Shown here in pieces: positions 34,750 through 46,569 of a stretch of DNA of 64,000 bases. The notes under the pieces were generated by a model. It was given only the letters and a program-made list of their open reading frames with translations. It was not told the origin of the DNA and did not search any database. Source of the stretch: Halomonas socia. Its GTDB lineage: Bacteria; Pseudomonadota; Gammaproteobacteria; Pseudomonadales; Halomonadaceae. The stretch is from NCBI RefSeq assembly GCF_010977575.1, contig NZ_CP048812.1:4216001-4280000 (forward strand). The letters run 5' to 3'. The translations under genes and the position numbers were made by a program. Each line of letters opens with the position of its first letter. The first letter of the stretch is position 1.

Positions 34750-34825
34750 TGGCTCCCCGAGCAGGACTCGAACCTGCGACCCAATGATTAACAGTCATTT
34801 GCTCTACCAACTGAGCTATCGGGGA
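34750..34825 (-). tRNA. tRNA-Asn (GTT), copy 2
   Basis: Identical in sequence to copies 1 and 3, separated from them by 42 and 39 bp of unrelated spacer. Confidence 0.97.
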
Positions 34826-34864
34826 ATCGCCTGGCTGTCGTGTCCCGAAGGGTTCAGGGCCGTG

Positions 34865-34940
34865 TGGCTCCCCGAGCAGGACTCGAACCTGCGACCCAAT
34901 GATTAACAGTCATTTGCTCTACCAACTGAGCTATCGGGGA
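34865..34940 (-). tRNA. tRNA-Asn (GTT), copy 3
   Basis: The third identical copy, transcribed before copies 2 and 1 and probably in one message with tRNA-Met upstream. Confidence 0.97.
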
Positions 34941-35069
34941 ACATCCCGGAACACGCGACGTAGTATACGGATCAGATCGTTAAGGTCAAGCACCGGGGCC
35001 GCTTTCGCTTCTCTGACACATAACGCACGACGCCCGATACCAAGGGCATCGGGCGTCGTCGGGGTGTCT

Positions 35070-35146
35070 TGGTGGCTACGCCCTGATTCGAACAGGGGAC
35101 CCCATCATTATGAGTGATGTGCTCTAACCAGCTGAGCTACGTAGCC
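35070..35146 (-). tRNA. tRNA-Met, elongator (CAT)
   Basis: 77 nt with encoded CCA, GGCTACG/CGTAGCC acceptor and anticodon loop CTCATAA. It closely resembles E. coli metT, so it is elongator Met rather than the initiator or Ile2. Confidence 0.95.
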
Positions 35147-35232
35147 ACGCTGCTGCCCACCTGCCACCAGGCGGGCAACGGGGGCGAATTATGCCTATGC
35201 CAGATGCACCTGACAAGCCCCCAGCGTGACGA

Positions 35233-36192
35233 TCACTCCTGGATGTCGAGCGCTGCACGCACCGCGGCCAGGCCTTCGCCACCATCACGGGTCTCAACGC
35301 CGGCCAGCCACTCATCGAGCACCGCGGGATTGGCCTGGAGATGGGCGCGAGCCGCGTCACGCGGATCCTCTCCATCATCCATGATCGCCGCCATCAGCTG
35401 GTTCTCCATCTCCAGGGTGAAGGCGAGATTGTCCAGCAGTGTACCGACATTGCCACACTCCTCGGCGTAACCGGCCCGCGTATTGGTATAGACAGTAGCT
35501 CCACCCAGGTCGGGACCGAAGTAGTCGTCGGCACCCTCCAGATAAGCCATGTCGAAGTTGGTGTTCATCGGATGCGGCTCCCAGCCAAGAAACACCATCC
35601 ACTGCTCGTTACCGACCTTGGAGCGCAGTTCTGCCAGCATACCCGCCTCACTGGAGTCGCGCAGCCGCCAATCGCCGAGACCGAACGCATCGTCGTCGAT
35701 CATGTCCTGGATCATCTCGTTGCCGTCGTTTCCGGCCTCGATGCCGTAGATGACGCTCTCGAACTGCTCGGCGTGGGCATCGAGATCAGCCACCGAGGTC
35801 ACGCCTGCGTCATGGACGTACTGCGGTACTGCCACGGTGTACTTGGCGCCTTCGAGGTTGGCACTCAAGCGATCGACGTCCCCGTCCTCGATGTAGGGGT
35901 CGCTGATAGAAGCCATCGATGGCATCCAATTACCCAGGAAGACATCGAAGTCGCCGTTGCGCATACCGCTGTAGGCGATCGGCACCGACACGGTGTCGAC
36001 ACGCGTCTCATAGCCGAGCCCCTCGAGCAGTTCGCGTGTCACGGCGGTGGTTGCAGTGATATCGGTCCAGCCGACCTCGGCGAAACGCACCATGCTGCAC
36101 GACTCGGGCTCATTGGCCTGAACCACTCCAGCAGCCAGCACCCCCACTGCTAGCAGCGATCCCCTGAACAGTAGACGAGCTTGATTCGACAT
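35233..36192 (-). CDS. choX: Choline-binding periplasmic protein ChoX
   Basis: Substrate-binding protein of a choline ABC transporter, 319 residues with an N-terminal Sec signal (cleavage after VQA, about residue 26). The aromatic choline box is visible: Trp42, Asp44, Trp89, Tyr118 and Trp204. These are each one less than the ChoX residues Trp43, Asp45, Trp90, Tyr119 and Trp205 as I recall them from Sinorhizobium. It is divergent from betI, so choline uptake and oxidation share a control region. No choV/choW permease or ATPase gene adjoins it, which is unusual. Confidence 0.9.
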   Translation of the reverse strand: MSNQARLLFRGSLLAVGVLAAGVVQANEPESCSMVRFAEVGWTDITATTAVTRELLEGLGYETRVDTVSVPIAYSGMRNGDFDVFLGNWMPSMASISDPYIEDGDVDRLSANLEGAKYTVAVPQYVHDAGVTSVADLDAHAEQFESVIYGIEAGNDGNEMIQDMIDDDAFGLGDWRLRDSSEAGMLAELRSKVGNEQWMVFLGWEPHPMNTNFDMAYLEGADDYFGPDLGGATVYTNTRAGYAEECGNVGTLLDNLAFTLEMENQLMAAIMDDGEDPRDAARAHLQANPAVLDEWLAGVETRDGGEGLAAVRAALDIQE

Positions 36193-36270
36193 TGAGGTTC
36201 TCCTTGCGTAGATGTGTCGGTGAACGAAGCGTGTGGCTTCTTTATGTGAAGTACTCGCCCCCTTTTATTG

Positions 36271-36300
36271 ATTGAACGTTCAATAAAAAAGAGGCATACT
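36271..36300 (+). promoter_or_regulatory. BetI operator overlapping the bet promoter
   Basis: The perfect palindrome ATTGAACGTTCAAT (36271-36284) matches the type of site bound by BetI. It overlaps a -35 TTGAAC (36272-36277), which with a 17-bp spacer leads to -10 CATACT (36295-36300). Repression by occlusion, relieved by choline, would fit; the site could also affect choX. Confidence 0.75.
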
Positions 36301-36396
36301 TTCTACCATAATGGGTTAGCAGCGCTATGGCCAGCTCAGGAGGCCCCGGCAGCGGGCCAGCCATTCACATCAAAACATAGCCAAAGGAGGCGACCG

Positions 36397-36993
36397 GTGC
36401 CCAAGGTAGGTATGGAACCCATCCGCCGCCGCCAACTGATTCGCGCCACCATGGAAGCGATCGACGAGGCAGGCCTGGCCGACGCCACGGTGATCCGCAT
36501 TGCGCGTCGTGCCGGCGTCTCGGCAGGCATCATCAGCCACTATTTCGGTGGCAAGGATGGCTTGCTCGAGGCCACCATGCGCCAGATCCTCAATGACCTG
36601 GGCGAAGCGGTTGCCGTGCGCCGAGAGTCGCTGCCCGATGCCGATCCTCGCGCACACATCCGCGCGATCATCGACGGCAACTTCGACCGCAGCCAGGTCA
36701 GCCAGTCGGTAATGAAGACCTGGCTGGCATTCTGGGCCAGCAGCATGCATCGCCGCCCCTTGCAGCGCCTGCAGTACGTCAACGACCGGCGCCTCTATTC
36801 CAATCTTTGCCACCAGTTTCGACACTGCATGCCCAAGGCCGACGCACGCCGCGCCGCCGCCGGCCTTGCAGCGATGATCGATGGCTTGTGGCTACGCGGC
36901 GCGCTGGCCCCGGAAGGCCTGGACGTCGACCGCGCTCGTTCACTCGCCTACGACTACCTCGACGAACAGCTGGGGCGTAACGCCCCGCAGTGA
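36397..36993 (+). CDS. betI: Choline-responsive repressor BetI
   Basis: A 198-residue TetR-family regulator. The DNA-binding helix-turn-helix is at about residues 30-50 ([31 protein letters not shown]). The rest matches BetI ([28 protein letters not shown]). GTG start at 36397 with AGGAGG seven bases upstream; longer starts run into the promoter. It represses betIBA and derepression follows choline binding. It lies 13 bp before betB. Confidence 0.95.
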   Translation: MPKVGMEPIRRRQLIRATMEAIDEAGLADATVIRIARRAGVSAGIISHYFGGKDGLLEATMRQILNDLGEAVAVRRESLPDADPRAHIRAIIDGNFDRSQVSQSVMKTWLAFWASSMHRRPLQRLQYVNDRRLYSNLCHQFRHCMPKADARRAAAGLAAMIDGLWLRGALAPEGLDVDRARSLAYDYLDEQLGRNAPQ

Positions 36994-37006
36994 CGGGAGA
37001 CACTCG

Positions 37007-38491
<1,485 letters not shown>

Positions 38492-38548
38492 ATTAACGAC
38501 TTAGCCTCCAGCGCCGTGGGTCGTATTGTGACCACCAAGACAAGCGGC

Positions 38549-38622
38549 GCCGGGGACAGGTCGTAGAGGGGTTCTGCGCCATGGATGGCGCAGGTAGCGC
38601 CCAGGGAGGGGTTTACAGCGCC
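38549..38622 (+). repeat. Dispersed intergenic repeat, copy 1
   Basis: Between betB and betA. Contains the hairpin TGCGCCATGGATGGCGCA and the blocks GGTAGCGCCCAGGGA and GGGTTTACAGCGCC. The reverse complement of this sequence recurs at 55319-55395. It makes the betB-betA gap 217 bp long, which is unusual for this operon. Confidence 0.75.
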
Positions 38623-38708
38623 CCCTCATAGACCTGTTCTCGGATCAGCCGCGGGCTAGGCCACCCCAACGACCCAAGCCACCTCCGTTTCCGTTTAGGG
38701 AGATCGCC

Positions 38709-40415
38709 ATGCCCCAGCATCGCGAATTCGACTACATCATCATCGGCGCCGGCTCGGCGGGCAATGTCCTGGCCACGCGCCTCACCGAAGATCCGGACGT
38801 CAGCGTGCTGCTGCTCGAGGCCGGCGGCCCAGACTACCGCTTCGACTTCCGCACCCAGATGCCCGCCGCGCTGGCCTTCCCGCTGCAGGGCAAGCGCTAC
38901 AACTGGGCCTTCGAGACCGCCCCCGAACCGCACATGAACGGCCGGCGCATGGAGTGCGGCCGCGGCAAAGGGTTGGGCGGTTCTTCGCTGATCAACGGGA
39001 TGTGCTACATCCGCGGCAACGCCCTGGACTACGACAACTGGGCCAAGCTGCCCGGCCTCGAGGACTGGACCTACGCCGACTGCCTGCCCTACTTCAAGAA
39101 ATCCGAGACCCGTGATATCGGCGCCAACGCCTATCACGGCGGCGACGGCCCGGTCTGCGTGACCACACCCAAGGCGGGCAACAACCCCCTCTACCACGCC
39201 TTTATCGAGGCGGGCCAGCAGGCCGGCTATCCCGAGACCGAGGACGTCAACGGCTACCGGCAGGAGGGCTTCGGTCCCATGGATCGCTTCGTCACCCCCA
39301 AGGGACGGCGAGCCTCCACGGCACGTGGCTACCTGGATACCGCCAGGCAGCGCAGCAACCTGACCATCGTCACCTACGCCACCACTGACCGTATCCTGTT
39401 CGAAGACAAGCGCGCGGTGGGTGTGAGCTACCTGCACAAGAAACAGCCGGTAGAGGCCCTCGCAAGGCGCGAAGTGCTGCTGTGCGGTGGTGCCATCGCC
39501 TCACCGCAGATCCTGCAGCGCTCCGGCATCGGCAACCCCGAGCACCTCGCCGAACTGGGCATTCCGCTGGTCCACGATCTCAAGGGCGTCGGCGAGAACC
39601 TGCAGGATCACCTGGAGATGTACATCCAGTACGAGTGCAAGCAGCCGATTTCGCTGTACCCGGCGCTGAAGTGGTACAACCAGCCCAAGATCGGCACAGA
39701 GTGGCTGTTCAATGGCACCGGCATCGGCGCCAGCAACCAGTTCGAGGCCGCCGGCTTCATTCGTAGCCGCGACCAGGAGGAGTGGCCCAATCTGCAGTAC
39801 CACTTCCTGCCGATTGCCATCAGCTACAACGGCAAGAGTGCGGTCCAGGCCCACGGTTTCCAGGCCCACGTCGGCTCGATGCGCTCCGAGAGCCGCGGTC
39901 GCATCCGCCTGACCTCCCGCGACCCGCGCCAGGCGCCGAGCATCCTGTTCAACTACATGAGCCAGGAGAAGGACTGGCAGGAGTTTCGTGACGCCATCCA
40001 CCTGACCCGCGAGATCATCCAGCAGCCGGCCATGGACGAATATCGCGGCCGCGAGATCTCGCCGGGCCCGGAGGTGCAGAGCGACGCCGAGCTGGATGCC
40101 TTCGTCAAGGCCCACGCCGAGACCGCCTACCATCCCTGCGGCAGCTGCCGCATGGGCGAAGACGCACTGGCGGTGACGGATGGCCAGGGGCGCGTGCACG
40201 GCGTGCATGGTCTGCGTGTGGTCGATGCCTCGCTGTTCCCGGTGATCCCCACCGGTAACCTCAATGCACCGACCATCATGCTGGCCGAGAAGATCGCCGA
40301 CCACATCCGCGGCCGCGAGCCACTGGCCAAGAGCGATGCGCCCTACTACGTGGCCGGCGACGCCCCGGCCCGCGGCGCGCCTGCGCGCAGCTCACCCCTC
40401 CAGGGCCATAACTGA
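38709..40415 (+). CDS. betA: Choline dehydrogenase BetA
   Basis: A 568-residue GMC-family flavoprotein oxidising choline to betaine aldehyde, and able to take it on to betaine. It has an N-terminal FAD motif ([19 protein letters not shown], residues 11-29), the GMC signature [15 protein letters not shown] (about 81-95) and the C-terminal HPCGSCRMG plus ...[12 protein letters not shown] with the catalytic His region. Membrane-peripheral, feeding the respiratory chain. Third gene of betIBA. Confidence 0.96.
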   Translation: MPQHREFDYIIIGAGSAGNVLATRLTEDPDVSVLLLEAGGPDYRFDFRTQMPAALAFPLQGKRYNWAFETAPEPHMNGRRMECGRGKGLGGSSLINGMCYIRGNALDYDNWAKLPGLEDWTYADCLPYFKKSETRDIGANAYHGGDGPVCVTTPKAGNNPLYHAFIEAGQQAGYPETEDVNGYRQEGFGPMDRFVTPKGRRASTARGYLDTARQRSNLTIVTYATTDRILFEDKRAVGVSYLHKKQPVEALARREVLLCGGAIASPQILQRSGIGNPEHLAELGIPLVHDLKGVGENLQDHLEMYIQYECKQPISLYPALKWYNQPKIGTEWLFNGTGIGASNQFEAAGFIRSRDQEEWPNLQYHFLPIAISYNGKSAVQAHGFQAHVGSMRSESRGRIRLTSRDPRQAPSILFNYMSQEKDWQEFRDAIHLTREIIQQPAMDEYRGREISPGPEVQSDAELDAFVKAHAETAYHPCGSCRMGEDALAVTDGQGRVHGVHGLRVVDASLFPVIPTGNLNAPTIMLAEKIADHIRGREPLAKSDAPYYVAGDAPARGAPARSSPLQGHN

Positions 40416-40460
40416 CAACACCATTCGGGGCTGATCCGTCGGCAGGCCTGCGAGGAGAGG

Positions 40461-40513
40461 CTATGACGCAAACGGTCCCGCTGAGAGTCTCAGCGGGGCC
40501 GTTTGCGTCATAG
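40461..40513. terminator. Long (25-bp) hairpin between betA and fadE
   Basis: CTATGACGCAAACGGTCCCG continues to form a 25-bp stem with its reverse complement around the loop AGT, with a single G-T pair. No T tract follows on the plus strand, so it may be a weak terminator, an attenuating hairpin or a repeat remnant rather than a classic terminator. Confidence 0.6.
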
Positions 40514-40556
40514 AGAGGACTGGCCAGGGCGCGACCAATGCACTAGTCTACAAGCA

Positions 40557-40574
40557 TTCAAACGCTTGTTAGAA
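40557..40574. promoter_or_regulatory. Possible TetR-type fatty-acid operator upstream of fadE
   Basis: TTCAAACGCTTGTTAGAA is an inverted repeat with one mismatch per half (TTCAAAC/GTTAGAA), 43 bp before fadE. It resembles sites of PsrA-like regulators of beta-oxidation (TTCAAAC-type). The regulator is not in this window, so this is inference. Confidence 0.4.
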
Positions 40575-40616
40575 TTTGGTCATCTCAATGATGACAGGCA
40601 CTGGAGGAGATCCCGC

Positions 40617-43067
40617 ATGTTGCAACTGCTGTTGATCATCGTGGCCATGGTTGGCCTGCTGGTGGTGATGCGTCGCGAAGCCGGCGCCCTGCCGGCACTT
40701 GGCGTGTTCGCCGTCACCGGTGTTGCCGGGGTGATGTTCGGCGCCCCCCTGCTTGGCGTGGTGCTGCTGATCGGTGCCGTGACGGTGGCCGTGTGCGGCC
40801 TGCCGGCGCTGCGCCACAAGTGGCTGACGCCGCGCATCTTCGCCACCTTCAAGAAGGTCGCCCCCAAGGTATCCGACACCGAGCGCATCGCCCTGGAAGC
40901 CGGCAGCGTGGCCTGGGACGGTGAACTGTTCAGCGGCAAGCCGAACTGGGATGCCCTACTGGCCTATGGCGACGACGACCTAACCGACGAGGAGCGCGCC
41001 TTCGTCGATCATCAGTGCAGCGTTGCCTCGGGCATGACCAACGCCTGGGAGATCACCCGCGAGCGCGCCGACCTACCGCTGGAACTGTGGGAATACCTGA
41101 AGAAGGAAGGCTTCTTCGGCATGATCATCCCCAAGCAGTACGGCGGCCTGGGCTTCTCCGCCAAGGCGCAGTCGGCGGTACTGCAGAAGCTCGCCATCAA
41201 CGAGACACTGATGGTCACCGTAGGCGTGCCCAACTCGCTGGGCCCGGGCGAGCTGCTGCTCAAGTACGGCACCCAACAGCAGAAGGATCACTACCTGCCG
41301 CGCCTGGCCGACGGCCGCGAGATCCCCTGCTTCGGGCTGACCGGCCCGCGCGCCGGCTCCGACGCCACCTCGATCCCGGATACCGGCGTGGTCTGCAAGC
41401 AGATCATCGATGGCGAGGAAGTGCTCGGTCTGCGTCTCAACTTCGAGAAGCGCTGGATCACCCTGGCGCCCATCGCCACCGTGGTCGGCCTGGCCTTCCG
41501 CATGTTCGACCCCGACGGCCTGCTCGGCGGCGAGAACGACCTCGGCATCACCTGCGCGCTGATTCCCCGCGATACCGACGGCATGGAGATCGGGCGTCGC
41601 CACCACCCCATTGGCAGCCCGTTCATGAACGGCCCAATCAAGGGCAAGGACGTGTTCGTGCCGCTGGATACCATTATTGGCGGCCCGGAAATGGCCGGCC
41701 AGGGCTGGCGCATGCTGGTCGAGTGCCTGTCGGTGGGTCGCTGCATCACCCTGCCCTCCGGTGCCACCGGCACCTCGCGCTATGCGCTGGGCTGGAGCGG
41801 CGGCTTCGCGCGTATCCGCCGCCAGTTCAACCTGCCGGTGGCCGAGATGGAGGGCGTTCAGGAGCCGCTGGCGCGCATTGCCGCGCTCTCCTACATCGCC
41901 CAGGCCGCGGTGATGGAAACCGCCAACATGATCGACAAGGGCGAGAAGCCCGCGGTGCCGTCGGCGATCCTCAAGAGCCAGCTCACCGAGTTCCAACGCG
42001 ACCTGCTCAGCCACGCCATGGACATCCACGGCGGCAAGGCAGTGACCCTGGGACCACGCAACTATATCGGCATCGGCTATAGCGCCAACCCCGTGGCAAT
42101 CACCGTGGAAGGCGCCAACATCATGACCCGCAACCTGATGATCTTCGGTCAGGGGGCGATCCGCTGCCACCCCTACGTGCTCGAGGAGCTGGCGGCCAAG
42201 GATACCGATGACCTCAAGGCCTTCGACAAGGCGTTCTTCGGCCACGCCGGGCTGATCTTTGGCAACACCGCCCGCGCCTTCACCCAGGGCCTGGGGCTGG
42301 GCAAGGTCAGCACGCCCTTCGACGAGGTCGCCGCCCCCTATGCCCAGGAAGTGGCACGCCTCTCCGCCGGCTTCGGGCTGTGTGCTGACGCCGCCATGGC
42401 CAGCCTTGGTTCGGCGCTGAAAACCCGCGAGATGGTCTCGGCGCGCCTCGGCGATGTGCTCTCCAACCTCTACCTGACGTCGATGGTGCTCAAGCAGTGG
42501 CACTCCTCGGACAAGGTGGAGAACGAAGCCGCACTGCTGCATTACAGCTGCCGGCTGCTGCTGCATCGCGCCGAGCAGGCACTGATCGAGCTGTTCGACA
42601 ACCTGCCCAACAGGGGCCTGGGCAAATTGCTGTCGTGGCTGGTAATGCCGCTGGGTCGCCGCTGGACGACGCCCCACGACGACCTGACCCGCGAGATCGC
42701 CCAGCAGGTATCGCGCCACAGCGCGCTGCGCAGCAAGCTGCTCGGCAATACCTGGGATCAGCAGGACGCCGGTCAGCACGACAACCCCCTGGCGCGCTAC
42801 AACGCCCTGCTGGTCGACTACGACCGCGCCGAGGCGCTGTATCGTACCGTCAACAAGGCCTACGCCAAGGGCGAATTGCCGGTCGAGGCGCTGCACCCGG
42901 AGCAGCGTTTCGAGGCCGCCCGCGAGGCCGAGCTGATCAGCGAGGAGGATGCCCGCTTCATGGCCGAGTACGAAGCAGAGGTCCTCGCCATGCTCACCGT
43001 CGACGACTTTGCCTTCGACGCCTTCGCCCAGCAGCAGGAGAAAGTGGTCTGGCATAATGCCGCCTGA
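40617..43067 (+). CDS. fadE: Acyl-CoA dehydrogenase FadE
   Basis: An 816-residue acyl-CoA dehydrogenase of E. coli FadE type (814 residues), the first step of beta-oxidation. It has an N-terminal hydrophobic anchor (LLLIIVAMVGLLVVMR and a second segment), then the core with ...CFGLTGPRAGSDATSIPD (FAD/substrate loop), ITVEGANIMTRNLMIFGQG, and the long C-terminal domain special to FadE. GGAGGAG precedes ATG 40617. It is not linked to fadBA, as in E. coli. Confidence 0.95.
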   Translation: MLQLLLIIVAMVGLLVVMRREAGALPALGVFAVTGVAGVMFGAPLLGVVLLIGAVTVAVCGLPALRHKWLTPRIFATFKKVAPKVSDTERIALEAGSVAWDGELFSGKPNWDALLAYGDDDLTDEERAFVDHQCSVASGMTNAWEITRERADLPLELWEYLKKEGFFGMIIPKQYGGLGFSAKAQSAVLQKLAINETLMVTVGVPNSLGPGELLLKYGTQQQKDHYLPRLADGREIPCFGLTGPRAGSDATSIPDTGVVCKQIIDGEEVLGLRLNFEKRWITLAPIATVVGLAFRMFDPDGLLGGENDLGITCALIPRDTDGMEIGRRHHPIGSPFMNGPIKGKDVFVPLDTIIGGPEMAGQGWRMLVECLSVGRCITLPSGATGTSRYALGWSGGFARIRRQFNLPVAEMEGVQEPLARIAALSYIAQAAVMETANMIDKGEKPAVPSAILKSQLTEFQRDLLSHAMDIHGGKAVTLGPRNYIGIGYSANPVAITVEGANIMTRNLMIFGQGAIRCHPYVLEELAAKDTDDLKAFDKAFFGHAGLIFGNTARAFTQGLGLGKVSTPFDEVAAPYAQEVARLSAGFGLCADAAMASLGSALKTREMVSARLGDVLSNLYLTSMVLKQWHSSDKVENEAALLHYSCRLLLHRAEQALIELFDNLPNRGLGKLLSWLVMPLGRRWTTPHDDLTREIAQQVSRHSALRSKLLGNTWDQQDAGQHDNPLARYNALLVDYDRAEALYRTVNKAYAKGELPVEALHPEQRFEAAREAELISEEDARFMAEYEAEVLAMLTVDDFAFDAFAQQQEKVVWHNAA

Positions 43068-43083
43068 CCCCTTGCTCACGCAC

Positions 43084-43119
43084 CGCGACACTCCGGCTCC
43101 CTGCCGGGGTGTCGCGTTT
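43084..43119 (+). terminator. Terminator after fadE
   Basis: A 14-bp stem (CGCGACACTCCGGC with GCCGGGGTGTCGCG, one G-T pair) and loop TCCCT, then TTT. It is 17 bp after the fadE stop. Confidence 0.75.
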
Positions 43120-43450
43120 CGGGCCAGCCGGGTCGCTCACCCTTGGCACTCACCCCGCCCTATCCGTTATCATATTGATTCCGCTGCACTGTGCATGGCA
43201 GGTCCAGCAGGGCAAGCCCACAACACCGCGGCAAACAGCGGAAGACAAAACAATCGCCTGCTTACAGGATCGCTGCGGTGATCCGCCCAAATGCCGCACG
43301 CAGCCATTTCGCTACGCTGCCAGGCACCATTCGCAACCGTCAGAGTGACGCACTCCCCCGCCCGCCATGCGGTTCGGTCGGTGTTCGAACGTCTCGATGC
43401 TGCCGCGTCAGGCCCGCGCCACGAACTGGGGGACGACAACAGGCAATCCA
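43120..43450 (+). promoter_or_regulatory. Leader region of proVWX
   Basis: A 330-bp gap before proV with no convincing ORF. It must hold the osmotically controlled promoter of proVWX, but I could not fix the hexamers. The part around 43165-43200 is the most AT-rich. Confidence 0.4.
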
Positions 43451-44694
43451 ATGAATGAAGAACGCAACGTCAAGATTCGCGTACGCAACCTAAGCAAGGT
43501 GTTCGGTTCGCAGCCGAAGAAAGCCCTGGAACTACGTGACCAGGGGCTCAAGCGCCCGGAGATCCTCGACAAGACAGGCCAGACGCTTGGCCTGTCCAAT
43601 ATCGACTTCGACGTGCACGAGGGTGAACTGCTGGTGATCATGGGTCTCTCGGGCTCCGGGAAATCGACCCTGATTCGCTGCCTGAACCGCCTGATCGAGC
43701 CCACCGAAGGCGAGATCGTGATCGACGGCGAAGACATTCCTACCCTGGGCGAAAAAGCGCTACTCGAGTGTCGGCGCCGCCACTTCTCCATGGTGTTCCA
43801 GAACTTTGCCCTCTTTCCCCATCGCAGCGTGCAGAAGAACGCCGAGTTCGGCCTCGAGATTCGCGGCATCGACCCCGCCGAGCGCCGCGAGATCGCCCGC
43901 ACCGCGCTCAAGCAGGTCGGCCTCGACGGCTGGGAAGATGCCTACCCCAGCCAGCTCTCCGGCGGCATGCAGCAGCGCGTCGGCCTGGCCCGGGCCTTGG
44001 CCAACGACTCCACCGTGCTATTGATGGACGAGGCCTTCTCGGCCCTCGACCCGCTGATCCGCGGCGACATGCAGCAGGAGCTGCTGCAGCTGCAGAGCAG
44101 AATGCAGAAGACCACGGTGTTCATCACCCACGACCTCGATGAAGCCTTGACCATCGGCGACCGCATCGTGCTGCTCAAGGATGGTGAGATCGTGCAGATC
44201 GGCACCCCCGAGGAGATCCTCACCAAGCCCGCCGACGACTATGTGCGGCGCTTCATCGAAGGCGTCGACAAGGCTCGCATCCTCACCGCCGAGAGTGCCA
44301 TGCGCCGGGTTCGCTCCACGGTGCGCGACAGCGACGGCCCGCGTACCGCGTTGCGCAAGATGCACGAACATAGCCTCGATTCGATCTATATCACCGATCG
44401 CGACCGCGTCCTGGTAGGTCTGATCGAAGCCGATGCGGCGAGCCGGGCCATCGAGGAGGGCAAGGAGAGCGTGACCGACGTCATGACCCAGGATTTCCGC
44501 CGGGTCACGCTCGAGGAGCCGATGCACCACCTGTTTGCCATGTTCAGTGAGCACAGCTTCCCAATCGCGGTCGTCGACGCCCAACAGCGCCTGCTGGGCG
44601 TGGTGGTAAAAGGTGCCGTACTCGACCAGTTGGCCCAGGCCGCCGAGCCCACGCAAATCGCTGAGCCCTCTACGACCACCACGGCAGGAGATGC

Positions 44695-44698
<4 letters not shown>
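43451..44698 (+). CDS. proV: Glycine betaine ABC transporter ATPase ProV
   Basis: A 415-residue ABC ATPase. Walker A GLSGSGKST is near residue 64, the Q-loop MVFQNFALFPHR follows, the signature is LSGGMQQRVGLARAL, and Walker B is STVLLMDEAFSALDPL. Two CBS domains occupy the C-terminal part (about 285-400), the osmotic-sensing region in OpuA/ProV-type systems. Start at ATG 43451; upstream frame is not conserved. Its stop overlaps the proW start. Confidence 0.93.
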
Positions 44699-45537
<839 letters not shown>

Positions 45538-45611
45538 GACCAGGATGGCCCCTTGAATCCATTCGCCCGGGCCACCATGGTGTAGTAGTGAACTACTCAG
45601 AGGGGAAGAAT

Positions 45612-46484
45612 ATGAAGAAACAAGCGCTGAATCGCCATATCCGCACCACCAGCCTGGCGCTGGCCGCGGGCGTCGGCCTCACCGCCGCCGGCGCTGCCCA
45701 GGCTCAGGACACGGTCAACCTGGCCTACGTCGAATGGGCTTCGGAAGTCGCTTCCACCAACGTAGTACGCGCCGTGCTCGAGCAGGCCGGCTACGAGGTC
45801 GATATGACCTCACTATCTGCCGCAGCCATGTGGCAGGCACTTTCCACCGGTGATGCCGATGCCATCGTCGCTGCCTGGCTGCCCACCACCCACGCCGATT
45901 ACCTCGAGCGGGTCGGTGATGACGTCGAAGACCTGGGCGTCAACCTGGACGGCACCAAGCTTGGCCTGGTGGTCCCCGAGTACACCGACGTCGACTCCAT
46001 CGAAGAGCTCAATGACAACGCCGATCTGTTCGACGGCGAGATCATCGGCATCGATCCCGGCGCCGGCCTGATGGGCCTGACCGAGGACGTGGTCGACGAG
46101 TACGACCTCGATCTGCGTCTGCGCAGTGGCAGTGATGCCACCATGGTCGCCGCGCTGAGCAGCGCCATCAACAACGAGGAAGACATCGTCGTCACCAGTT
46201 GGACACCACACTGGATGTTCGCCCGCTGGGATCTCAAGTACCTCGACGATCCGCAGGAGATCTACGGTGGCGCCGAGCAGATCCACACCGTGGTACGCCA
46301 GGGCCTGGGTGATGACATGCCTGAAGTGCATGCCATCCTCGATGCCTTCGAGTGGACGCCCGAGCAGATGGGCGAGGTCATGCTGATGAACCAGGAGGAC
46401 GGCTCCGACCCCTATGAAAACGCCCAGCAGTGGGTCGAAGACAACCAGGACCTGGTTGAGGAGTGGCTCTCTGCCGCAGAATAA
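45612..46484 (+). CDS. proX: Glycine betaine-binding periplasmic protein ProX
   Basis: A 290-residue OpuAC-type binding protein with a Sec signal (cleavage after AAQA, about residue 35). The ligand-cage aromatics are visible as Trp in AYVEWASE, VAAWLPTTHADY and SWTPHWMFARWD. It follows proW by 74 bp with its own AGAGGGGAAG site, which may allow extra translation, and ends at a strong terminator. It could bind proline betaine or carnitine as well. Confidence 0.92.
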   Translation: MKKQALNRHIRTTSLALAAGVGLTAAGAAQAQDTVNLAYVEWASEVASTNVVRAVLEQAGYEVDMTSLSAAAMWQALSTGDADAIVAAWLPTTHADYLERVGDDVEDLGVNLDGTKLGLVVPEYTDVDSIEELNDNADLFDGEIIGIDPGAGLMGLTEDVVDEYDLDLRLRSGSDATMVAALSSAINNEEDIVVTSWTPHWMFARWDLKYLDDPQEIYGGAEQIHTVVRQGLGDDMPEVHAILDAFEWTPEQMGEVMLMNQEDGSDPYENAQQWVEDNQDLVEEWLSAAE

Positions 46485-46528
46485 GGCAGCCACGTAGCGC
46501 TGCGAACCCGTTCGCAGCGTCGCAATAT

Positions 46529-46562
46529 AAAAAGGGGATGGCCAGTCGGCCATCCCCTTTTT
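46529..46562. terminator. Bidirectional terminator between proX and the SLC13 gene
   Basis: A 15-bp perfect stem (AAAAAGGGGATGGCC / GGCCATCCCCTTTTT) with loop AGTC. The A/T ends serve both converging transcripts. Confidence 0.9.
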
Positions 46563-46569
46563 CATGCAA

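Noticed and set aside
34632-34940. Three regularly spaced identical 76-bp units, like a repeat array
   Set aside because: Each unit folds as tRNA-Asn with encoded CCA. This is a tRNA cluster, not CRISPR.
41073-43091. A 672-codon open frame on the minus strand opposite fadE
   Set aside because: Same effect of GC codon bias. The plus-strand frame is a full-length FadE with its own ribosome site.
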